Positions 1 through 7,378 of a stretch of DNA of 53,574 nucleotides are shown one piece after another. The notes beneath the pieces are model-generated. The model saw nothing but the letters and a program-made list of their open reading frames with translations. It did no database searches and was not told where the DNA came from. Origin of the DNA: Actinomycetales bacterium UBA1383 (GTDB lineage Bacteria; Actinomycetota; Actinomycetes; Actinomycetales; Actinomycetaceae). The position numbers and the translations under genes are program-made. The stretch is from assembly GCA_002305415.1 (NCBI GenBank), contig DBQX01000028.1, positions 68,757 through 122,330 of the forward strand, in the 5' to 3' direction. How positions within the stretch are numbered: the stretch's first letter is position 1; each line of letters begins with the position of its first letter.

Positions 1-1370
1 GAGTAGTCCGGGAACCAGCCGAGCTGGTAGACGGGGTAGACGTCGGAGGAGCGGTCCTTCGAGTACTGCACCCACTCGGTGGTCTGCAGGTTCACGGTGA
101 ACAGCCCGTCGGCCTCGAGCTGGCTCTTGATGAGCGCGTACTCGTCGCCGGAGGACGGACCGTAGTGGTCGTCCGAGTACTGCAGGTTGAGGGTCACCGG
201 CGTGGTGACACCCGCGTCGGCGAGGAGCTGCGCGGCCTTCCCTGCGTCGGGTCCGCCCTGGCCGTCACCGTAGAGGCCCTTCAGCGACTCGGTCGCGCCG
301 GTCAGCCCGTCGGGGACGTAGGAGAACAGCGGCGTGTAGGTGCCCTTGTAGACCTGCTCCGAAAGCTCCTGGCGATCGATCAGCGAGGCCACGGCCTGCC
401 GCACGGCGAGCGCCTTGGCCGCGTCGGCCTCGGCGGTGGTCGCGCCGAACGGCTGGGTGTTGAAGTTCCACACGATGTAGCGGATCTCGCCCCCCGGTCC
501 CTCGTGGACAGTGACGCCCTCGGCGCCCTGCAGGTCCTCGATGTCGGTGGCGGACAGGCTGCGGTGGGCGACGTCGATCTGGCCTTCCTGCACCTCGAGC
601 TTCAGGTTGGAGGCATCGGCGTAGTAGTTCACGATCACGGTGCCGGTCTCGGCGGGCCCGAGCAGGCCCTGGTACCCGTCGAAGGCGGTGTACTCCACGA
701 GGTTGTTGAAGTCGTACGCGGAGATGGTGTATTGGCCCGCGAACGCCTGGCCGTCCACGATCTCCTGATCGGGGGTGAGCGCGTCGGCGGCGAACACCTC
801 CTCGTCCACGATCGGGCCCGCCGGGCTGGAGAGGATCTGCGGGAAGACCTGGTCGTTCCCGCTCTTCAGGTTGAACACCACCGTGAGGTCGTCGACGACG
901 TCGACGCCGTCCAGGTTGTAGAGCAGGCTCGCGGGGCCGTTGACGTCGTTGATGGCGAGTTGCCGGTCGAAGGTGAACTTCACGTCCGACGCCGTCAACT
1001 CGTTGCCGTTGGCGAACGTCAGGCCCTCCTTGAGCACCACCTGGTACTCGGTGGGGGAGACGAACTCGGCGGAGGCCGCGATGTCCGGCTCCACGTCCGG
1101 GCTGCCGTACGGGGTGTTGAGGAGGAACGGGTAGACCTGGTTCATGACGGCGAAGGAGCCGTTGTCGTAGGAGCCCGCGGGGTCGATCGTGGTGATCTTG
1201 TCCGTGGTGCCGATGATGATCACGTCATCGGCGGCCGCGTTGGTCGCGCCGCCGTCGCCGGTCTCCTCGCCGCCGCCGTCGTCGGTGCTGGCGCACCCGG
1301 CGAGGGCGAGGGTGAGGGCGGCGGCACCTGCGAGCACGCCGGCGGTCCGGCGGCGGATGGAGGATGCCAT
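1..1370 (-). CDS. ABC transporter substrate-binding lipoprotein, family 5 (partial)
   Basis: Extracellular lipoprotein of the SBP family 5 (oligopeptide/dipeptide) class, expected to deliver a ligand to an ABC importer encoded off the left edge. About 456 residues are visible on the leftward strand; the C-terminus is cut by the window. Translation from the ATG at 1370 gives a basic N-terminus, a hydrophobic stretch and the lipobox LALAGC (Cys about residue 26). An Asp/Glu/Gly-rich linker follows, then the family opening IIIGTTDKITTIDPAGSYDNG and later the motif GLTFANGNELTASDVKFTFDR. A purine-rich site (GGAGAGG, then AAGGA) precedes the ATG. The ligand cannot be told from sequence; peptides are the usual case. 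The long rightward open frame over the same bases is a GC-driven shadow. Confidence 0.9.
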   Translation of the reverse strand, partial: MASSIRRRTAGVLAGAAALTLALAGCASTDDGGGEETGDGGATNAAADDVIIIGTTDKITTIDPAGSYDNGSFAVMNQVYPFLLNTPYGSPDVEPDIAASAEFVSPTEYQVVLKEGLTFANGNELTASDVKFTFDRQLAINDVNGPASLLYNLDGVDVVDDLTVVFNLKSGNDQVFPQILSSPAGPIVDEEVFAADALTPDQEIVDGQAFAGQYTISAYDFNNLVEYTAFDGYQGLLGPAETGTVIVNYYADASNLKLEVQEGQIDVAHRSLSATDIEDLQGAEGVTVHEGPGGEIRYIVWNFNTQPFGATTAEADAAKALAVRQAVASLIDRQELSEQVYKGTYTPLFSYVPDGLTGATESLKGLYGDGQGGPDAGKAAQLLADAGVTTPVTLNLQYSDDHYGPSSGDEYALIKSQLEADGLFTVNLQTTEWVQYSKDRSSDVYPVYQLGWFPDY

Positions 1371-1388
1371 GTCGTCCTTGCCTCTCCT

Positions 1389-1425
1389 GTTCCCTGGCGG
1401 GAACGTTGATGTCCCCGGTGGGGGA
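1389..1425 (-). promoter_or_regulatory. Two small tandem hairpins in the leader of the binding-protein gene
   Basis: Just upstream of the ribosome-binding site of the leftward lipoprotein gene are two perfect inverted repeats: GTTCCC/GGGAAC with loop TGGC (1389-1404) and TCCCC/GGGGA with loop GGTG (1412-1425). They could be leader structures or operator half-sites. No promoter is clear between here and the BrkB gene, so their role is open. Confidence 0.3.
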
Positions 1426-1572
1426 TTTGACCGGCGGGCCGCTCCGATGGTGGACCCGCCGCGTCCCTCTCTAGCAGCCGGCGCGCCCGGGCGTGTGACC
1501 CGGCCGACAGATGGACACCTGACGACGAAGCACCTCGCCCCGCCTCCCTGGGCGCGTGACGTGCCGATTCAC

Positions 1573-1585
1573 TAGCCTGAACACA
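1573..1585 (+). promoter_or_regulatory. Leaderless -10 box for the BrkB-like gene
   Basis: TAGCCT (TANNNT pattern) at 1573-1578 is followed by only six bases before the ATG at 1585, and there is no Shine-Dalgarno sequence. That spacing places the transcription start on the start codon. Confidence 0.5.
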
Positions 1586-2793
1586 TGACGGACACGCCTG
1601 CTATCGCCGATGCCACGGTGCGCGCGGCTGAGGGGACCTCGCTGCGCGCCCTGCTGCGCAACGCCAACGGCCCGGCCGAGACCGCGAAGGCCGCAAAGGG
1701 GTGGTACGAGTCCACCCGCGCGGGACGCGCGATGGCGCGCATGGTGACGGCCCGCGGCAACCTCCTGGCGGGCGGCATCGCGTACGCTGCCGTCTTCTCG
1801 CTCTTCGCGGCGCTCGCGATCGGCTGGACCGTGTTCATGGCGGTCCTCGGTGGCAACGCCGCGCTTCGCGACCAGCTCGTCACCACGATCAACGAGGCCC
1901 TGCCGGGCATCATCGACACGGGCGACGGCGGCCTCGTCAGCCCTGACCAGCTCGTGCTGGATACGGCCCTCACCGTCACGTCCGTCGTGGCGGCACTCGT
2001 CCTCCTCTGGTCCGCGCTCGCCATGATGACCGCGCTCAAGGCGTCGATCCGCCGCATGTTCGGTGTCGTGGCGGTGCCCGAGAACTTCGTGGTGAAGAAG
2101 GTGCGTGACCTGGCCGGCTTCGTGGTCCTCGCGGTGGCGACGCTCCTCACCTCGGTCTCCTCCATCGGGGCGAACACCCTGGGCAGTCTCGTGTTCGACT
2201 GGCTGGGCATGGATGGCCCGGTGTCCGCCTTCCTGCTGCGTGCCGGGACCTTCCTCGCCGGTGCGCTGGTGGACTTCGCGGTGTTCGCCTTCCTCTTCCG
2301 CGCGTTCGCCGGGATGAGGGTGCCCCGGCGGGACCTGGTCCTCGGGGCCGCGATCGGTGCACTCGCCTCGGCGGCGCTCCGCGTGCTCGGCACGTCCGTG
2401 CTCGGGGCCAGCAGCAACCCGCTCCTCGCATCCGCCACCGCGCTGGTCACGATCCTCCTCTGGCTGAACCTGATCGCCCGGATCACCCTGATGGTCGCGG
2501 CCTTCACGGCCAACCCGCCCGCGCCGCTCAAGCCGTCCGCCCCCGAGGAGGTCCACTTCGGCCACGAGCCGAACTACGTCACGCTCACCGCCCCGGAGAC
2601 GCTCCAGTGGGCACACCAGGCCACGACCGGCACCCTCGAGCCGGATCCCCGCCTCAACCCCAACCGGCCTCCCGATCCGGTCCAGCCCGAGCCGGTCCCC
2701 CGCTGGGGAGGCCTCATCGGGTGGCTGAAGCGCCGTAGGATCGAACGACTGGACCGGAGGCTCGCCGCCGCGCGCGAGTCGTACTACCGCTGA
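1585..2793 (+). CDS. YihY/BrkB family inner-membrane protein
   Basis: Polytopic membrane protein of the YihY/virulence-factor BrkB family (402 aa); family members are poorly characterised and the old link to RNase BN is wrong. Six hydrophobic segments lie near residues 60-90, 129-155, 178-198, 224-245, 252-275 and 284-309, including GNLLAGGIAYAAVFSLFAAL, typical of the family. A soluble Pro/Arg-rich tail of roughly 90 residues follows. The ATG at 1585 fits a leaderless transcript. manC starts 9 bases downstream and the M20 gene 2 bases after that, so the three are probably one transcript, although no functional link is obvious. Confidence 0.88.
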   Translation: MTDTPAIADATVRAAEGTSLRALLRNANGPAETAKAAKGWYESTRAGRAMARMVTARGNLLAGGIAYAAVFSLFAALAIGWTVFMAVLGGNAALRDQLVTTINEALPGIIDTGDGGLVSPDQLVLDTALTVTSVVAALVLLWSALAMMTALKASIRRMFGVVAVPENFVVKKVRDLAGFVVLAVATLLTSVSSIGANTLGSLVFDWLGMDGPVSAFLLRAGTFLAGALVDFAVFAFLFRAFAGMRVPRRDLVLGAAIGALASAALRVLGTSVLGASSNPLLASATALVTILLWLNLIARITLMVAAFTANPPAPLKPSAPEEVHFGHEPNYVTLTAPETLQWAHQATTGTLEPDPRLNPNRPPDPVQPEPVPRWGGLIGWLKRRRIERLDRRLAAARESYYR

Positions 2794-2802
2794 GGACTGA
2801 CC

Positions 2803-3837
2803 GTGTTCGCCATCATCCCTGCCGGCGGCGTGGGGAGCAGGCTGTGGCCGCTCTCCCGGAGTGCCGCGCCCAAGTTCCTGCTCGACCTCACCGGCGATGG
2901 CCGCTCGATGGTCCGTGCGACGGTGGAACGGCTCGCGCCCGTCAGTGCCGGTGGCGTGGTGGTGACGGGCGTCGCGCATGCCCCCGCCGTCACCGGCCAC
3001 CTCGCGGGCACCGGCGTCGAGGTCATCGCCGAGCCATCCCCGCGGGACTCGATGGCGGCGATCGGGCTCGCGGCGGCCGTCCTGCACGAGCGGCACGGGG
3101 ACGTGGTGGTCGGCTCGTTCGCTGCCGACCACGTGATCCGCGACGAGGCCGCGTTCCACGCGGCGGTGCGGGCGGCGGAGGAGATCGCGGCGGCCGGCTG
3201 GCTCACGACCATCGGGACCAGTCCGACGGAGCCCTCCAGCGCCTTCGGGTACATCGAGCAGGGCCAGGCCCTGCCCGCGCCACTCGCCGGACGTCTCGTG
3301 GTGCGCTTCGAGGAGAAGCCCGACGCCGCGCGTGCCGCCGCGTACCTCGGCTCCGGCCGCCACCTGTGGAACGCCGGTATGTTCGTCGTCCGGACCGGGG
3401 TGCTGCTGGACGCCCTCGCCGAACTCCACCCGGCGCTCCACGACGGGCTGCGCGCGCTCGGCCGCGCGTGGGACACTCCCGGCCGCGCGGACGCCCTGGC
3501 CGCGACGTGGCCTCGGCTCGACCGGATGGTGATCGACCGTGCCCTCGCCGAACCGCTCTCGTTGCGGGGCGGGGTGGCCGTCGTGCCGGCGGACATGGGC
3601 TGGAGCGACATCGGCGACTTCGACGCCGTCGCCGCCCTCGCGCCGTCGCCACCTGCCGTCACGGTCGGGGCCGACGGCGCGTGGGTGCGTGCCACCCGGC
3701 CGGTCGCCGTCGTCGGGATCCCGGGCGCCGTCGTCGTCGAGACGCCGGACGCGATCCTGGTGACGACCCGCGCGGCCTCGCAGGACGTGAAGGCGGTCGT
3801 CGACCGGCTCACCGGACCGCTGGAGGGGCTGCGCTGA
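2803..3837 (+). CDS. manC: Mannose-1-phosphate guanylyltransferase
   Basis: Makes GDP-mannose from GTP and mannose-1-phosphate, in the cytoplasm, for mannosylated glycans and glycolipids. The 344-residue protein begins MFAIIPAGGVGSRLWPLSR, which holds the nucleotidyltransferase signature GGxGxRLWPLS, followed by a Lys (PKFL). Further family landmarks are GYIEQG, the FEEKPD motif and WNAGMFV. It is the short monofunctional form; the C-terminal phosphomannose-isomerase domain of AlgA-type enzymes is absent. The start is GTG 9 bases after the previous stop. A phosphomannomutase-type gene lies further right at 16135-17826, but that copy sits in a nucleoside operon. Confidence 0.92.
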   Translation: MFAIIPAGGVGSRLWPLSRSAAPKFLLDLTGDGRSMVRATVERLAPVSAGGVVVTGVAHAPAVTGHLAGTGVEVIAEPSPRDSMAAIGLAAAVLHERHGDVVVGSFAADHVIRDEAAFHAAVRAAEEIAAAGWLTTIGTSPTEPSSAFGYIEQGQALPAPLAGRLVVRFEEKPDAARAAAYLGSGRHLWNAGMFVVRTGVLLDALAELHPALHDGLRALGRAWDTPGRADALAATWPRLDRMVIDRALAEPLSLRGGVAVVPADMGWSDIGDFDAVAALAPSPPAVTVGADGAWVRATRPVAVVGIPGAVVVETPDAILVTTRAASQDVKAVVDRLTGPLEGLR

Positions 3838-3839
3838 CC

Positions 3840-5039
3840 ATGACCGTCCGCGCCCGCGTCCGCGCCCTCGCCGCCGAGCTGGCCGACGAGCTGATCGCGT
3901 TGCGCCGTGACCTGCACGCGCACCCGGAACTCGGTTTCATGGAACATCGCACGACCGCCGTCGTCGCCGACCGGCTGCGGCGGGCGGGGCTCGAGGTGCG
4001 GCTGCTCGCGGACACCGGGCTGCTGTGCGACATCGGCACTCCCGGCCCGTCCGGCCGCATCGGACTCCGCGCGGACATCGACGCGCTGCCGATCCCGGAG
4101 CGCACCGGGCTGCCGTTCTCCTCGGTGAGTCCCGGGGTGTCGCACGCCTGCGGGCACGACCTCCACACCGCGATCGCGGTGGGCGCGGCGCTCATCCTGG
4201 GCAGGCTCCACGAGGAGGGCCACCTTCCCGTTGGGGCGCGCGTCCTCTTCCAGCCCGCCGAGGAGGTGCAGCCCGGTGGGGCCGAGCACGTCATGGGCCA
4301 GGGCGTGCTCGACGGCGTCTCCCAGATCTACGCCGTGCACTGCGACCCGAAGGTCGACGTGGGACGGGTGGGTTCGAAGACCGGGCCCATCACGTCGTCG
4401 TCCGACGCGATCCGTGTCGAGGTGCGGGCCGGTGGCGGCCACACCTCGCGACCCCACCTGACGGGCGACGTCGTGTTCGCGCTCGGTCAGGTCATCACGC
4501 AGACCGGCGCGGTGCTCGACCGGCGCCTGGACGCCCGCCACGGCGTCAACCTCACCTGGGGAATGGTGAACGCGGGGTTCGCCCCGAACGCGATCCCCTC
4601 CGAGGGGTTCGTGCACGGCACCCTGCGCTGCCTCGACGTCGGCGCCTGGGACCTCGCGGGTCAGGTGGCCGTCGAGGCCATCGGCCACATCCTCGCGCCG
4701 CTCGGCGTCGAGGTCGAGATCCAGCACGTGCGTGGACTCCCGCCGGTGGTCAACACGCCGTGGGAGGTGGCCGTGTTCGAGTCCGCCGCCCGGGCGGTCC
4801 TCGGTGACGACGGTGTGCAACCCACCGAGCAGTCCCAGGGCGGCGAGGACTTCGGGTGGTTCCTGACCAGGGTCCCGGGCGCGATGCTCCGGCTCGGCAC
4901 CCGGACGCCCGGCGGGGAGACCTGGGACCTGCACCGTGGAGACGTGCAGTTCGATGAGGCGGCTGTCGCCGTCGGCGCACAGATCATGGCGATGGCGGTC
5001 CTCACCGCTCCCGCGATGGCGCTCCATCCGGCATCCTGA
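3840..5039 (+). CDS. M20 family metallo-amidohydrolase (AmiB/AbgB-like)
   Basis: Zinc amidohydrolase of the M20D group, cleaving N-acyl or aminoacyl amide bonds; 399 aa, cytoplasmic, substrate unknown. Visible motifs are DLHAHPELG (24-32), RADIDALP (78-85), SHACGHDLHTA (101-111) with metal ligands Cys104 and His106, the catalytic Glu pair in FQPAEEVQPGG, and QGGEDFGWF near the C-terminus. The ATG is 2 bases after manC. In M. tuberculosis two such amidohydrolases (amiA1/amiB1) lie beside lpdA, deoD and pmmB, so its presence near the nucleoside cluster is conserved context. The stop codon (5037-5039) touches the CsoR-type operator of the next unit. Confidence 0.9.
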   Translation: MTVRARVRALAAELADELIALRRDLHAHPELGFMEHRTTAVVADRLRRAGLEVRLLADTGLLCDIGTPGPSGRIGLRADIDALPIPERTGLPFSSVSPGVSHACGHDLHTAIAVGAALILGRLHEEGHLPVGARVLFQPAEEVQPGGAEHVMGQGVLDGVSQIYAVHCDPKVDVGRVGSKTGPITSSSDAIRVEVRAGGGHTSRPHLTGDVVFALGQVITQTGAVLDRRLDARHGVNLTWGMVNAGFAPNAIPSEGFVHGTLRCLDVGAWDLAGQVAVEAIGHILAPLGVEVEIQHVRGLPPVVNTPWEVAVFESAARAVLGDDGVQPTEQSQGGEDFGWFLTRVPGAMLRLGTRTPGGETWDLHRGDVQFDEAAVAVGAQIMAMAVLTAPAMALHPAS

Positions 5040-5057
5040 TACCCCCCGGGGTATAGT
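5039..5057 (+). promoter_or_regulatory. CsoR/CstR-type operator overlapping a -10 box
   Basis: Perfect inverted repeat ATACCCC-CC-GGGGTAT at 5039-5054, the form bound by CsoR-family repressors (copper-sensing CsoR, persulfide-sensing CstR). A -10 hexamer TATAGT (5052-5057) overlaps its right arm, so a bound repressor would block RNA polymerase. The downstream genes handle persulfide and sulfite, so a CstR-type sensor is the likely ligand. No csoR/cstR gene lies in the window. Confidence 0.72.
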
Positions 5058-5085
5058 GGGGCGTGCGATACCGCGAGGAGGTCCC

Positions 5086-6438
5086 GTGCCCACCATCCTG
5101 ACGATCGAGACGCCGACGCTCGGCGATCGCAGCTACCTCGTGCACGACGGCACGCACGCGTTCGTCGTCGACCCGCAGCGCGACATCGACCGAGTCCTCG
5201 CCGTGGCGGCGCGGGAGGGCGTGCGAATCACCGACATCTTCGAGACCCACATCCACAACGACTACGTGACCGGCGGGTTCGCCCTCGCGCAGCAGACCGG
5301 GGCGGCCTACCACGTGGGCGCCGACGACCCGGTCTCCTTCGAGCGGGTTCCGATCCGGGACGGCGAGGTGGTGAGGGTGGGGGAGTCGATGGTGGTGCGG
5401 GCACTCCTCACCCCCGGCCACACCTTCACACACCTCTCCTACGTGCTCGAGGGTGACCCCCCCGCGGTCTTCTCCGGTGGCTCCCTCCTCTTCGGCTCGA
5501 CGGGGCGGCCCGACCTCCTGGGAGCCGACCACGCCGAGGAATTGGCGCGCCTGCAGCACGCCTCCGCCCACCGGCTGGCGGAACTCCCGGACGAGACGGC
5601 CGTGATGCCCACCCACGGCTTCGGCAGCTTCTGCTCCGCCACCCAGACCGAGGGCACCGCCTCGACGATCGGGCGGGAGAAGAGGGCGAACACGGCGCTC
5701 ACGCGGGACGTCGAGGACTTCGTGGCCGAGACCCTCGCCGGGCTCGACGCGTACCCCGCGTACTACGCGCACATGGGTCCCGCGAACGCGGCGGGTCCGG
5801 AGGCCCCCGACCTGTCCCCGCCCCGGAGGGCGGGCAAGGAAGACATCCGGCGGGCGATCACCGCCGGCGAATGGGTTGTCGACCTGCGGACACGGACGGC
5901 GTTCGCCGCCGGGCACGTCCCCGGGACCTTCAGCTTCGCGCTCGACGGCCAGTTCGCCACCTACCTCGGCTGGATGATCCCCTGGGGCACGCCGCTGACC
6001 CTCCTGGGCGAGACCGCCGCGCAGGTCGCCGAGGCCCAGCGCGAGCTGGTGCGGATCGGCATCGACCGTCCCGAGGCCGCCGCCACCGGGGAGCCCCGGG
6101 ACTGGACCGACGGCGACATCGCCGCCGTCCCGCGGGTCCGCTTCGGCGACCTCTCCCAGGTGCGCCACCACCGCCCGGTGCACATCCTGGACGTCCGGAG
6201 ACGGTCCGAGTACGCGGAGTCACACATCGCCGGCGCGATCAACATCCCGCTCCACGAACTGCTGCCCCGCCTGGACGAGGTGCCGCGTGGCGAGGTCTGG
6301 GTGCACTGCGCCGGTGGTTACCGTTCCCTCGTGGCCTCCTCCTTCCTGCTCGCCAACGGGCACCGTGCCGTCTACGTCGACGACGACTACGAGCCGGGCG
6401 CGCGCCGGGCCGGCCTGGAGCTGGTCACGGCGGGGTGA
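5086..6438 (+). CDS. Metallo-beta-lactamase/double-rhodanese fusion, persulfide dioxygenase-sulfurtransferase (CstB-like)
   Basis: Three-domain protein (450 aa) resembling CstB, which oxidises persulfides to sulfite/thiosulfate. The N-terminal metallo-beta-lactamase domain (about 1-230) has FETHIHNDYVTGG (His55, His57, Asp59), TPGHTFTH (His112) and PTHGFGSFC (His177). The usual TGD aspartate is Gly in FSGGSLLFG (129-137). The first rhodanese domain (about 250-330) lacks a catalytic Cys. The second (about 350-450) has the active-site loop VHCAGGYRS with Cys408. The start is GTG at 5086, four bases after GAGGAGG. A CsoR/CstR operator lies upstream and a TauE exporter overlaps its stop codon, which together suggest sulfide/persulfide detoxification. 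Confidence 0.87.
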   Translation: MPTILTIETPTLGDRSYLVHDGTHAFVVDPQRDIDRVLAVAAREGVRITDIFETHIHNDYVTGGFALAQQTGAAYHVGADDPVSFERVPIRDGEVVRVGESMVVRALLTPGHTFTHLSYVLEGDPPAVFSGGSLLFGSTGRPDLLGADHAEELARLQHASAHRLAELPDETAVMPTHGFGSFCSATQTEGTASTIGREKRANTALTRDVEDFVAETLAGLDAYPAYYAHMGPANAAGPEAPDLSPPRRAGKEDIRRAITAGEWVVDLRTRTAFAAGHVPGTFSFALDGQFATYLGWMIPWGTPLTLLGETAAQVAEAQRELVRIGIDRPEAAATGEPRDWTDGDIAAVPRVRFGDLSQVRHHRPVHILDVRRRSEYAESHIAGAINIPLHELLPRLDEVPRGEVWVHCAGGYRSLVASSFLLANGHRAVYVDDDYEPGARRAGLELVTAG

Positions 6439-7214
6439 GCGTGCTCTGGGCGCTGCCGCTCGGGCTCGTCATCGGGACGACGCTCGGCGCGCTGGGTGCG
6501 GGCGGGGGTATCCTCACCGTCCCGGCACTCGTGTACCTGCTGGGTCAGGACGCACGGGCCGCCACCACCGGCTCGCTCCTCATCGTGGGGGTCTCCGCCC
6601 TCGTGGGACTCCTGCCGCACCACATGGCGCGGAATGTCCGCTGGAGGCAGGGGATCCTCTTCGGAGCCCTCGGCCTGCTCGGGTCCTGGCCGGGCTCGTA
6701 CCTCGCCGCGCTGGCCGATCCCGACCTCCTCCTCGTCGGGTTCGCGCTCCTCATGCTGGTGGTCGCCGCGCTGATGGTGCGGAGGCTCTCGTCCACCAGC
6801 CGACCCGCGGCTGTCGAGAGCCCCCACCTCACGCGGCGCCGCCTCGCGGTGCTGGCGGGCACCGCCATGGGTATCGGCTTCCTGACCGGTTTCTTCGGCG
6901 TGGGCGGAGGCTTCGCCGTCGTGCCCGCGCTCACGCTGGTGCTGGGCTTCCCGATGCCGCAGGCGGTGGGCACCTCCCTCCTCGTGATCGCGCTCAACAG
7001 CGGGACCGCCCTGACGGCCCGGCTCACCGCGGGGGCGGGCGACCTGGAGTGGGGGCTCATCGTCCTCTTCGCCCTCGGCTCCGTCATCGGGAGCCTCCTG
7101 GGCGCGCGGATCGTGGCTCGCGCCAACCACCGGCACCTCTCGATCGCGTTCGTCGCCATGCTCGTCGCCGTGGCGGGAGTGATGCTCGTCCAGGGTGTTC
7201 CCGCGATCCTGTGA
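6435..7214 (+). CDS. TauE/SafE family sulfite exporter
   Basis: Membrane permease of the TauE/SafE (DUF81) family, 259 aa, with about eight hydrophobic helices in two homologous halves. Each half carries the glycine-rich signature: LGALGAGGGILTVPALVYLLG near the N-terminus and TGFFGVGGGFAVVPALTLVLG in the second half. It probably exports sulfite or another sulfur oxyanion made by the upstream enzyme. The GTG start overlaps the upstream stop (GTGA), so the two are translationally coupled and share the CsoR-type operator. The second GTG (6441) is an alternative start two codons later. Confidence 0.88.
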   Translation: MSVLWALPLGLVIGTTLGALGAGGGILTVPALVYLLGQDARAATTGSLLIVGVSALVGLLPHHMARNVRWRQGILFGALGLLGSWPGSYLAALADPDLLLVGFALLMLVVAALMVRRLSSTSRPAAVESPHLTRRRLAVLAGTAMGIGFLTGFFGVGGGFAVVPALTLVLGFPMPQAVGTSLLVIALNSGTALTARLTAGAGDLEWGLIVLFALGSVIGSLLGARIVARANHRHLSIAFVAMLVAVAGVMLVQGVPAIL

Positions 7215-7231
7215 CCCTCGCCGGGCGCGGT

Positions 7232-7248
7232 GGTATCGCGGAGATACC
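7232..7248. repeat. Inverted repeat GGTATC-N5-GATACC
   Basis: Six-base perfect inverted repeat (7232-7237 and 7243-7248, loop GCGGA) just after the TauE stop, with a T5 run 13 bases further on (7262-7266). It may be a weak terminator for the sulfur operon or an operator for the next promoter. The distance to the T run argues against an efficient intrinsic terminator. Confidence 0.3.
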
Positions 7249-7285
7249 GGCTTGGTAACGCTTTTTGGGGACTTCCCCGCTTGCG

Positions 7286-7314
7286 CTGACCGTCCTCCTC
7301 CGGAGAGTTAGGCT
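7286..7314 (+). promoter_or_regulatory. Sigma-A-type promoter of the nucleoside uptake operon
   Basis: CTGACC (7286-7291) and TAGGCT (7309-7314) are separated by 17 bases, an ordinary housekeeping spacing. A start near 7321 would leave a leader of about 58 bases ending in AGGAGAG before the GTG at 7379. Confidence 0.55.
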
Positions 7315-7378
7315 TGTCACACCCAGCCGTCGACCGCGCATCCAGCGGTCCGGCACCAGCATCTGCAGGAGAGTGTCT

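Noticed and set aside
165..1409. 414-codon rightward open frame at the left edge
   Set aside because: Valine/glycine-rich shadow of the binding-protein gene, whose leftward frame has a lipobox and family motifs.
2784..5096. 770-codon leftward open frame opposite manC and the M20 gene
   Set aside because: No domain, compositionally biased; sense-strand genes are unambiguous.
7262..7285. T5 run and GGGG/CCCC repeat as an intrinsic terminator after TauE
   Set aside because: The T run precedes rather than follows the short four-pair stem, so it does not form a standard terminator in the rightward direction.
7315..7378. Purine or nucleoside riboswitch in the BMP leader
   Set aside because: The leader is only about 58 bases and I see no three-way-junction core of known purine or preQ1 classes.
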